Origin: JBFFZF01 sp050732695
GTDB taxonomy: Bacteria; Gemmatimonadota; Gemmatimonadetes; Longimicrobiales; RSA9
Direction of reading: 5' to 3'
Length of the DNA: 64,000 nt
NCBI GenBank assembly: GCA_050732695.1
Contig: JBOHRL010000091.1
Location: 1-64,000, forward strand
Shown: one piece after another, positions 35,174-42,319 of the stretch
Layout: the number at the start of each line of letters is the position of its first letter
How positions within the stretch are numbered: the first letter of the stretch is position 1
The notes under the pieces: generated by a model
The model's input: only the letters and a program-made list of their open reading frames with translations
Told to the model about the DNA's origin: nothing
Database searches by the model: none
Translations under genes and position numbers: made by a program

Positions 35174-36118
35174 CTACGCGTCGAGGAAGGCCGCGACTTC
35201 AGCGCCTGTTCCGATGGCCTGCCCCGCTGCGTCACGATCGATGCGTCGGAGCAGCCCGGTCAGAACATTGCCCGGGCCCAATTCGAGGAATCGCCTGGCA
35301 CCTGCTGCGCGCATCGCGCCAACGGAGTCGGTCCAGCGGACCGGAGATGTCAACTGTTCTTCGAGCAAGCGTCGTGCGGCGACCGGATCGCTGACCGGCT
35401 CCGCCGATACGTTCGAGATGACCGGAAACGCCGGCGGCCGGAACGAGACATGGCCGAGTTGCTCGACCAACCCGGCCTGTGCTACACGCATGAGCGGCGA
35501 GTGGAATGCGCCCGACACGTTCAACCGCATGGCTCGCTTGGCGCCCGCCGTCTTCGCAATCTCCATGGCCCGCTCGACCGTCGGGATGTCGCCGCTGATG
35601 ACCGTCTGGCCCGGTGCGTTGTAATTCGCCGGCACGCATTCGCCGCCCATCTCGCTCGCCTCGCGGCACACCCGTTCAATGCCCGCGTCATCGAGCCCCA
35701 GCAAAGCCGCCATCGTACCCGGCCTCTCGTCTCCGCTCCACCGCATCAACTCGCCGCGGCGCCGCACGGTGCGCAGGCCGTCCGCAAAACGCAGTGAGCC
35801 GGCCGCGATCCATGCGCTGAACTCGCCCAGAGAATGGCCGGCCGCGGCCACCACGTCACCGAGTGAAGCTTCGATGCAACGGAGTACGGCAATGGAATGA
35901 ACGAGGATGGCGGGCTGGGCATTGTGCGTCTCGGTCAGCTCGGATTCCGGGCCGTCCGTGCACAATGAGGAGAGCGAAAAACCGAGCACGGCATCGGCTT
36001 CCTCGAAGACTCGCCGTGCCGCGGGATAAGCGGCGCACAGGTCACGGCCCATTCCGACGTACTGCGAACCCTGTCCCGGGAAGAGCAGCGCTACCACCGC
36101 ACCACCGACGAGGCCCAT
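35174..36118 (-). CDS. fabD: malonyl-CoA:ACP transacylase
   Basis: Loads malonyl groups onto ACP. The 314 residues include 'LLFPGQGSQYVGMGRDL', the nucleophile Ser in 'AAGHSLGEFSAWIAAG', the Arg region around 'RRRGELM' and the catalytic His in 'VSGAFHSPLM'. The ATG at 36118 overlaps fabH by 28 bases; a GTG at 36097 would leave a shorter overlap and begin right at 'VALLFPGQG'. Neither has a strong ribosome-binding site, so the start is uncertain by seven codons. Confidence 0.95.
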   Translation of the reverse strand: MGLVGGAVVALLFPGQGSQYVGMGRDLCAAYPAARRVFEEADAVLGFSLSSLCTDGPESELTETHNAQPAILVHSIAVLRCIEASLGDVVAAAGHSLGEFSAWIAAGSLRFADGLRTVRRRGELMRWSGDERPGTMAALLGLDDAGIERVCREASEMGGECVPANYNAPGQTVISGDIPTVERAMEIAKTAGAKRAMRLNVSGAFHSPLMRVAQAGLVEQLGHVSFRPPAFPVISNVSAEPVSDPVAARRLLEEQLTSPVRWTDSVGAMRAAGARRFLELGPGNVLTGLLRRIDRDAAGQAIGTGAEVAAFLDA

Positions 36119-37083
36119 GTGAAGCCAGCGCCGAACGCGACCATGAGCACGTTCGATCCCGGCTTCAGCCGTCCCTGCTCGACCACTTCATCGAGTGCGA
36201 TCGGGATCGTGGCCGAACTCACGTTGCCGTACCGATCCACGTTCACGTAGACCTTCTCCATGGGCACGTTGGCGTAGCGCGCCGTCGCTTCGATGATGCG
36301 CAGATTCGCCTGGTGCGGAATGAAAAGATCGATGTCATCGCCGGTGAGTCCAGCGCGTGCGAGTGCCTGATCGGAAGCTTCCGCCATCGACCGGACCGCT
36401 GCCTTGAAGACCTCACGGCCCGCCATCCTGATCAGATGATCCTTCGCCGCCAGCCGCTCGGGCGTCAACGGTTCCACGACTCCGCCCGCGGGCCGCCACA
36501 GCAGCTCGGCGAGCGTACCATCGGAGCGCATGAAGTTCGACAGAATGCCGCGTCCATTGCTGCTCTTGCGGATCACGACCGCGCCCGCGCCATCCCCGAA
36601 CAGAACGCAAGTCGAGCGGTCCTCCCAATCCACGATCCCGCTCATCTTCTCGGTCGCGATCACCAGCACAATCTCGCCCCTCCCCGCCGCAATGTAGCCC
36701 TCCGCCACCGACATCGCGTACAGGAAGCCCGAGCATGCCGCCGAAATATCGAAGGCAGCCGCGTGACTCGCGCCCAGCTTTGCCTGGATCTCGCACGCCG
36801 TCGCCGGCAGCAACCGGTCTGGCGTCGCCGTCGATACTACGATGATATCGACTTCGCCAGGCGCTACGTGCGCACGCTCCATCGCAACCCGAGCGGCGGC
36901 CGCACCCATGTCCGACGCGCTCTCCGTGCATGGCGCAATACGGCGCTCGCGAATACCGGTCCGCTCCCGGATCCACTCGTCCGACGTATCGACAAGCTTC
37001 TCCAGATCGGCATTCGTCATGATGCGCTCCGGCGCATAACGGCCGGTCGACACGATCTCGACGATGGGACTGCGTGATCTCAT
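36091..37083 (-). CDS. fabH: 3-oxoacyl-[acyl-carrier-protein] synthase III
   Basis: Starts fatty-acid synthesis by condensing an acyl-CoA with malonyl-ACP. The 330 residues have the Cys in 'FDISAACSGFLYAM', His in 'LFIPHQANLRII' and Asn in 'YGNVSSATIPIAL', which form the KAS III triad, and the N-terminal 'TNADLEKLVDTSDEWI'. Whether it prefers acetyl-CoA or branched starters cannot be read. It follows plsX by 36 nt and overlaps fabD. Confidence 0.97.
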   Translation of the reverse strand: MRSRSPIVEIVSTGRYAPERIMTNADLEKLVDTSDEWIRERTGIRERRIAPCTESASDMGAAAARVAMERAHVAPGEVDIIVVSTATPDRLLPATACEIQAKLGASHAAAFDISAACSGFLYAMSVAEGYIAAGRGEIVLVIATEKMSGIVDWEDRSTCVLFGDGAGAVVIRKSSNGRGILSNFMRSDGTLAELLWRPAGGVVEPLTPERLAAKDHLIRMAGREVFKAAVRSMAEASDQALARAGLTGDDIDLFIPHQANLRIIEATARYANVPMEKVYVNVDRYGNVSSATIPIALDEVVEQGRLKPGSNVLMVAFGAGFTWASSVVRW

Positions 37084-37119
37084 GAGTTCTCCCGAATGGC
37101 GCGATCCGGACCTGTTGCG

Positions 37120-38112
37120 TTACACGTTTGCCGTGTCAGCAGCCGCGGCCACGGCGCGCTGGATGTGTCCCAGCATGCGCGTCTCGACGGCCTGGCGTGC
37201 AACACGAATCGCGTTCTTGATCGCCCGCGGCGGCGATCCGCCATGGCAGATGATCGTCACACCGCTCACACCCAGCAGGGGCGCGCCCCCGTACCCTGTG
37301 TAATCGAACGAATCAAAAACGTCATCCAGAACTTTCGCTGAAACCGCACCACGCAACTTCTCGATCAGAAGGCCGTGGAAAAAGGCGGTCACGGATTCAT
37401 AGAACTTCAGCAAGACGTTTCCGACGAAGCCGTCCGTCACGAGGACATCGCACGGGCAGCGAATGATGTCACGGCCTTCGACGTTGCCGATGAAATTGAG
37501 ATCGCTGCCCGCAATCAACCGATGCGCCTCGACCGTCCGCTCATCACCCTTGCCCGGTTCTTCGCCGATGTTCAGCAGGCCAACGCGTGGCGCCGGCCGT
37601 TGCCATGCGTCCTCGACATAGATCGAGCCGAGGCGCGAGAACTGGAGCAGGTGCGCTGGCTTGCAGTCCACGTTCGCGCCCGCATCGATCAGCAGGATCG
37701 GCGGCCCCGCTGTCGGCAGGATCGTGGCCACGGCAGGCCGGTCTACGCCCGGCAGGCGCTGCAACACGAAAAGCGACGCCGCCATCACCGCGCCGGTCGG
37801 GCCGGCACTGATGAACGCATCGGCCTCGCCGTCACGATGCAGACCGAGTCCTACGACGATGGATGAGTCGGGCTTTCGGCGGACCACCGACGCCGCCGAT
37901 TCTGTCGGGCCGATTGTCTCTGCCGCATGCACGACTTCGACGCGCGTACGGGGCACGCCGGGCCAACGAGCCAACTCACCTTCGATCCGCCCCGCGTCGC
38001 CGACGAACACAACCTCGAAATCGTCGGGCAGTTCACGCAGCGCATGCACTGCGCCTTCGACTTCGACCGCCGGATGGCGGTCAGTGCCCATGGCGTCCAG
38101 CGCGATGCGCAC
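37120..38112 (-). CDS. plsX: phosphate acyltransferase PlsX
   Basis: Turns acyl-ACP into acyl-phosphate for the PlsY step of phospholipid synthesis. The 330 residues begin 'RIALDAMGTDRHP', and include 'FISAGPTGAVMAASLFVLQR', 'LIDAGANVDCKP', 'GLLNIGEEPGKG' and 'TDGFVGNVLLKFYESV'. The GTG at 38112 is chosen to give this conserved N-terminus, with GAGG eight bases upstream. Ten bases separate it from rpmF; the rpmF-plsX-fabH link is widespread. Confidence 0.96.
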   Translation of the reverse strand: MRIALDAMGTDRHPAVEVEGAVHALRELPDDFEVVFVGDAGRIEGELARWPGVPRTRVEVVHAAETIGPTESAASVVRRKPDSSIVVGLGLHRDGEADAFISAGPTGAVMAASLFVLQRLPGVDRPAVATILPTAGPPILLIDAGANVDCKPAHLLQFSRLGSIYVEDAWQRPAPRVGLLNIGEEPGKGDERTVEAHRLIAGSDLNFIGNVEGRDIIRCPCDVLVTDGFVGNVLLKFYESVTAFFHGLLIEKLRGAVSAKVLDDVFDSFDYTGYGGAPLLGVSGVTIICHGGSPPRAIKNAIRVARQAVETRMLGHIQRAVAAAADTANV

Positions 38113-38122
38113 CTTCGAGTCC

Positions 38123-38305
38123 TCAGAGTTCCTCGGTCTCGAACACCTGCTCACCACGGTACGTGCCGCACGTCGGGCAGACGCGGTGCGGGAGCTTCGC
38201 ATCACCGCACTTCGGACACCGCTGCACCGCTGGCATCTCTGCCTTCATGGCGCCGCGCCGCTTCCGCTTGCGCTGTTTCGAAATCTTCTTCTTTGGAACC
38301 GCCAA
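38123..38305 (-). CDS. rpmF: 50S ribosomal protein L32
   Basis: A basic protein of 60 residues. 'AVPKKKISKQRKRKRRG' at the N-terminus and two CxxC pairs ('CPKCGDAKLPHRVCPTC') forming the zinc site mark a C+ L32. It stands between the yceD homologue and plsX as in many bacteria. Confidence 0.97.
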   Translation of the reverse strand: MAVPKKKISKQRKRKRRGAMKAEMPAVQRCPKCGDAKLPHRVCPTCGTYRGEQVFETEEL

Positions 38306-38323
38306 GGCTTCCTCCTCGATTGC

Positions 38324-38827
38324 TCATCCCGCTGGCCCGCGAAGCGCTGACCAGCGCGCATCCACTGCGGTCACGCACTCACAACTGGACTGATTCAGGT
38401 TCGTCCCGCACTTCGGGCACAGGCCACGACACGCTTCAGCGCATAACGGATCCTGCGAAAGCGCGAGGATCACGTGTTCCCGAACCGCCGGCGCAAGATC
38501 GAGTTCGCGATCACGTGACCCCATCGGATAGATCTCATCGGCCTCGGCGTCGACGGCGGAAAGGCCAGGCCGAAACAGCAGGACAAGCTCTTCCTCGGTT
38601 TCGACCGTGACTTCTTTCAGACAGCGCCGGCACTCCGATTTCACTTCGCCCGAGACGCTGCCCCGAACCAGGACATCGCCGGCCGCACGGTCCACGACGA
38701 CGCGCACCTCGAGCGGGCCGGCGGGCCGGCCGCGGACCTCACGCCAGAGCGGATCTTCGGGGTCGATCCGGTCCTCGATCGAAAGCCGGCCATGGCGTTC
38801 CAGCAGGCCCAGATCGACTTTCAGCAT
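38324..38827 (-). CDS. YceD/DUF177 family protein
   Basis: A 167-residue acidic protein of the DUF177 family. Members are linked to 23S rRNA accumulation and are almost always encoded before rpmF. 'VSGEVKSECRRCLKEVTVE' with its CxxC, and 'LCAEACRGLCPKCGTNLN' followed by 'CEC', are the conserved cysteine blocks. The molecular role is unsettled. It heads the yceD-rpmF-plsX-fab operon, with a 47-nt gap to ndk downstream of which no promoter-like signal was seen with confidence. Confidence 0.88.
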   Translation of the reverse strand: MLKVDLGLLERHGRLSIEDRIDPEDPLWREVRGRPAGPLEVRVVVDRAAGDVLVRGSVSGEVKSECRRCLKEVTVETEEELVLLFRPGLSAVDAEADEIYPMGSRDRELDLAPAVREHVILALSQDPLCAEACRGLCPKCGTNLNQSSCECVTAVDARWSALRGPAG

Positions 38828-38874
38828 AGTCGTGTAAGATGCTGAAAAACCTAGCTCTGGTCAACGGACAGCCG

Positions 38875-39297
38875 TCAATCCGAGGTAAGGGTATCGGCGT
38901 CCGCGAAGAAGAAGCCGACCTCACGCTGGCCGTTCTCGACGGAGTCGGAGGCATGGATGGCGTTGCGTTCCTTGGATTCCGCGTAGAGGGCGCGGACGGT
39001 GCCCTCCTCGGCCTGGGCAGGATCGGTGGCGCCGATGACGGTCCGGAGGTGGGTGACGGCGTCGACGCGCTCGAGCAGGACGGGCACGCAGGGGCCGGAG
39101 GTCATGAAGGCGATGAGAGAGTCAAAGAAGGGGCGTCCGCGGTGGACGGCGTAGAACTCGGCGGCCTGGTCGCGGGACAGGCGCAACATGCGAATCGCGC
39201 GGATGCGGAAGCCCTGCTCTTCGAGCTGAGCGAGGATTCTGCCGGCGAGACCCTTCTGCACGGCATCGGGTTTGACGATGGCCAGTGTGCGTTCCAT
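38875..39297 (-). CDS. ndk: nucleoside-diphosphate kinase
   Basis: Balances NTP and dNTP pools by phosphate transfer. The 140 residues include 'TLAIVKPDAVQKGLAGRIL', 'FYAVHRGRPFFDSLIAFM', 'GATDPAQAEEGTVRALYA' and the phosphohistidine in 'NAIHASDSVENG'. The ATG at 39297 is five bases from the stop of the EIIA-CBS gene upstream, so the two are likely co-transcribed. Confidence 0.97.
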   Translation of the reverse strand: MERTLAIVKPDAVQKGLAGRILAQLEEQGFRIRAIRMLRLSRDQAAEFYAVHRGRPFFDSLIAFMTSGPCVPVLLERVDAVTHLRTVIGATDPAQAEEGTVRALYAESKERNAIHASDSVENGQREVGFFFADADTLTSD

Positions 39298-39302
39298 CCC
39301 GG

Positions 39303-40184
39303 TCACCGTCCATAGAGTTTGCGAAGGATGTCGGCGCGGGTGACGAGGCCGGTAAAGCGACCCTCGTGGACGACGGGAAACTGCTCGACATCCTTCTTGA
39401 TCATGAGGTTCGCGGCTTCCTCGAGGCCGGTGGTTTCGGCGATGCACATGACGGATCGGGTCATGACATCGCGCACGGACAATGGCGGCACGAGTCCATG
39501 GTGGTTCTCGCCGTCGCGCTCACGGGGGCCGGTCATGCGCATTCCGCGCAGGACATCCGACTCACTGACGATGCCCAGGACCTCGTCCTTGTCGCCGACG
39601 ACGGGGAGTGCGCGTGCGCCGTGCTGGAGCATGACATCGACGGCAGCGCGCATACTCATTTCGGGGGAAGCCCTTGGTGCCTCGCGATGCAGGATGTCGG
39701 CAACGGAAATCGTCGGCTGAATGGTGAGTGAGCCGATCTCGGGAATGGCGAGGACTTCGGCCGGCGAGGCGGCGAGGAGCAGGCTCCGGATCACGTGTTC
39801 CTGGCGGAAGGCGCGGGCGAGCGCCGAAACGGCCCGCAGGTAAGTGGAGGTCTCGTCGGTCGGTGCGAGAACGAGAGCGACGATGCGCGCAGTTGCATCG
39901 CCAGCAGGGATGGGTTGATCGGTGATGCCGAGAGCGACGACGAGGCGATCGACGCTGTCGGTCCGGAAATGCGGCAGCGTCACGTTCGGACTGATCGCGA
40001 CGACGGCACGATCGGCACTGTTCTGAATACCGTTACGCAGGGCATCGGGATCGCGGAGGGTGCCGGTCTGTTCGAGGCGGAGCACGAGGTCGGCCAGGGC
40101 GCCGGCGAGGGACGTGGCGGTCAGCGGGACCAGAACGTGGTCCTCGCGCAGAAGGCCGTGAGGCCTGTCCTTGCGGGGCGGAAT
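39303..40184 (-). CDS. PTS EIIA-type domain plus CBS pair protein, apparent ATT start
   Basis: About 293 residues. The N-terminal 150 resemble a fructose-type EIIA (PTS_EIIA_2) domain: 'LLREDHVLVPL', 'NGIQNSADRAVVAISPNVTL' and the phosphorylatable His in 'TLPHFRTDSVD'. Two CBS domains follow (from about residue 170; 'VLGIVSESDVLRGMRMTG', 'FTGLVTRADILRKLYGR'), which usually bind adenosyl nucleotides. The first standard start in frame is a GTG at 40085, inside the EIIA fold. Intact EIIA sequence continues upstream to an ATT at 40184 overlapping the sucD stop (TGATT). That is taken as the start. No other PTS gene is in the window, so a sensory role near ndk and sucCD is more likely than sugar transport. 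Confidence 0.78.
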   Translation of the reverse strand: MPPRKDRPHGLLREDHVLVPLTATSLAGALADLVLRLEQTGTLRDPDALRNGIQNSADRAVVAISPNVTLPHFRTDSVDRLVVALGITDQPIPAGDATARIVALVLAPTDETSTYLRAVSALARAFRQEHVIRSLLLAASPAEVLAIPEIGSLTIQPTISVADILHREAPRASPEMSMRAAVDVMLQHGARALPVVGDKDEVLGIVSESDVLRGMRMTGPRERDGENHHGLVPPLSVRDVMTRSVMCIAETTGLEEAANLMIKKDVEQFPVVHEGRFTGLVTRADILRKLYGR

Positions 40185-41065
40185 CAGAGGACCTTCTCGA
40201 TGAGGTTGACGACGTCCGACGGCCTTGTCGCGACGGCGATGCCAGCGCGCCCGAACGCCTCGATCTTCTCGGCCGCAGTGCCGGCGGATCCGCTGATGAT
40301 AGCGCCCGCATGGCCCATACGACGACCGGGCGGGGCGGTCTGTCCGGCAATGAAGCCGACGACGGGCTTGGACACCCGGGATCGGACGAAATCGGCAGCG
40401 TCCTGTTCGTCCGTTCCGCCGATCTCCCCGATCATGACCACGGCTCGCGTGTCCGGATCGGCCTCGAACGAACCGAGGCAGTCAATGAACGAGGTCCCAT
40501 TGATCGGGTCGCCGCCAATGCCGACGCACGTGGTCTGGCCGATGCCTGCGCGCGTGAGTTGAAAAACGACCTCGTACGTGAGGGTCCCGGAGCGCGAAAC
40601 GACACCGACCGTTCCGGGTGTCGCAATGTGGCCGGGCAGGATGCCGACCTTGGACGTGCCCGGCGAAAGGAGACCGGGACAGTTCGGGCCCAGCAGGCGG
40701 ACGCCGTGATCGCGGACGTACGCATTCACGCGGGTCATGTCGAGGACCGGGATGCCTTCGGTGATGGCGACGATGAGCGGGATCCCGGCGGCGGCCGCCT
40801 CCATGATCGCGTCCGCTGCGAAAGCGGGCGGCACATAGATCACGGAGGTGTTGGCGCGGGTCGCGGCGACGGCCTGAGCCACGGTGTCGAAGATCGGGAT
40901 GGCGCGGCCGCCGGGTCCGTCGAACGATTGTCCGCCCTTCCCCGGCGTCACGCCCCCGACGATGTTCGTCCCGTACTCGATCATCTGACGGGCATGGAAC
41001 GAACCGTCCCTTCCCGTGATCCCCTGTACGATGAGGCGAGTCGCAGCATCGATGAAGATGGCCAT
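40184..41065 (-). CDS. sucD: succinyl-CoA synthetase alpha subunit
   Basis: TCA-cycle enzyme subunit, 293 residues, that binds CoA and carries the phosphohistidine. 'LIVQGITGRDGSFHARQMI', 'GVTPGKGGQSFDG', 'LGPNCPGLLSPG', 'VSRSGTLTYEVV' and the active-site His in 'PPGRRMGHAGAIIS' are intact. It starts two bases after sucC ends. Confidence 0.97.
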   Translation of the reverse strand: MAIFIDAATRLIVQGITGRDGSFHARQMIEYGTNIVGGVTPGKGGQSFDGPGGRAIPIFDTVAQAVAATRANTSVIYVPPAFAADAIMEAAAAGIPLIVAITEGIPVLDMTRVNAYVRDHGVRLLGPNCPGLLSPGTSKVGILPGHIATPGTVGVVSRSGTLTYEVVFQLTRAGIGQTTCVGIGGDPINGTSFIDCLGSFEADPDTRAVVMIGEIGGTDEQDAADFVRSRVSKPVVGFIAGQTAPPGRRMGHAGAIISGSAGTAAEKIEAFGRAGIAVATRPSDVVNLIEKVL

Positions 41066-41067
41066 GG

Positions 41068-42216
41068 TCAGCGCACCTCGACGCTGGCACCTGCGAGTTC
41101 GACCGCTTTCTGCACGACCTCATCCATCGAGGTTGTCGCGCTGTAGCCAGCGCGCTCCAGAATCTGCAACGCGAGTTCCTCGTTGGTGCCTGTGAGTCGG
41201 ATGACGAGCGGGACCTTGATTTCGATGCGGCGAGTTGCTTCGACGATGCCGTTGGCGACGTCATCGCAGCGCGTGATGCCGCCAAAAATGTTGAAGCAGA
41301 TGACGCGCACATTCGAATCCGCCGTGATGATGCGAAGTGCGTTCACGACTTTCTCGGGGTTCGAGGAACCGCCGATGTCGAGAAAGTTGGCCGGTTCACC
41401 GCCATGGAACTTGATCAGATCCATGGTGGCCATGGCGAGGCCTGCACCGTTGACGACGGCGCCGATGTCGCCATCGAGTTTGATGAACGTGAGACCGGCC
41501 TCGCGCGCGATGGTTTCTGCTTCGGGTTCCGCCGCGGTGTCGCGAAGTTCCGCGATGTCAGGGCGGCGGAACAGCTCATTGTCATCGATGTTGAACTTGG
41601 CGTCGAGCGCCTTTACTTCGCCCGCCGCAGTGGTAACGAGCGGATTGATCTCGGCGAGCGATGCGCCGCTGGCCGTGAACGCGTCATAGAGCTGGCGCAG
41701 GATGCGCGCACAGGCCCGCTGCTGTGTGAGATCATCGTACAACGCCGTAGCGAGCTGGTAGGCCTCGAACGGGAGCAGGCCATAACGCGGATCGACGGAG
41801 AATCGTTCGATCGCCATGGGATCCTTCGCGGCGACCTCTTCGATATCCACGCCACCCTGGCGGCTGACCATGAAGACGGCACGCTTCGAGGCACGGTCGA
41901 CGATGATGCCGACGTAGGCTTCGCTTGCAATGTCCTCGGCGGGCGTGACAAGGACCTTCTTGACGACGAGCCCCTTGATGGTCATGCCGAGGATGCGCGA
42001 GGCGTGCTCGCGCGCTTCCGCAGCGGTCCGTGCCAGTTTGACACCGCCCGCCTTGCCGCGGCCGCCGGCGTGGACCTGTGCCTTGATCACGACAGTACCG
42101 CCGAACCGTTCGGCGGCTGTAGCTGCCGCATCAGCGTTCGTCACGACCTCGCCGGGTGGCACCGGAATGCCATGCCGGCGCAACAGGTCGCGCGCCTGGT
42201 ATTCGTGGATGTTCAT
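41068..42216 (-). CDS. sucC: succinyl-CoA synthetase beta subunit
   Basis: A 382-residue ATP-grasp subunit that binds the nucleotide and succinate. 'NIHEYQARDLLRRHGIPVP', 'VIKAQVHAGGRGKAGGVKL', 'LAEINPLV', 'NGAGLAMATMDLIK' and 'NIFGGITRCDDVANGI' are the family landmarks. The frame is open upstream, but the ATG at 42216 gives the standard N-terminus. A gap of 103 nt, without clear signals, separates it from the UPF0182 gene. Confidence 0.97.
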   Translation of the reverse strand: MNIHEYQARDLLRRHGIPVPPGEVVTNADAAATAAERFGGTVVIKAQVHAGGRGKAGGVKLARTAAEAREHASRILGMTIKGLVVKKVLVTPAEDIASEAYVGIIVDRASKRAVFMVSRQGGVDIEEVAAKDPMAIERFSVDPRYGLLPFEAYQLATALYDDLTQQRACARILRQLYDAFTASGASLAEINPLVTTAAGEVKALDAKFNIDDNELFRRPDIAELRDTAAEPEAETIAREAGLTFIKLDGDIGAVVNGAGLAMATMDLIKFHGGEPANFLDIGGSSNPEKVVNALRIITADSNVRVICFNIFGGITRCDDVANGIVEATRRIEIKVPLVIRLTGTNEELALQILERAGYSATTSMDEVVQKAVELAGASVEVR

Positions 42217-42319
42217 GCCTGCATCGGTTTCGGATGCGCTCTCGTGCGGGGGTTGCGCGGCCGCGGAATGATAGGCCGGCCTCCCGACGGCGGCAAGCAT
42301 GAACGCACGACAAGCATCG

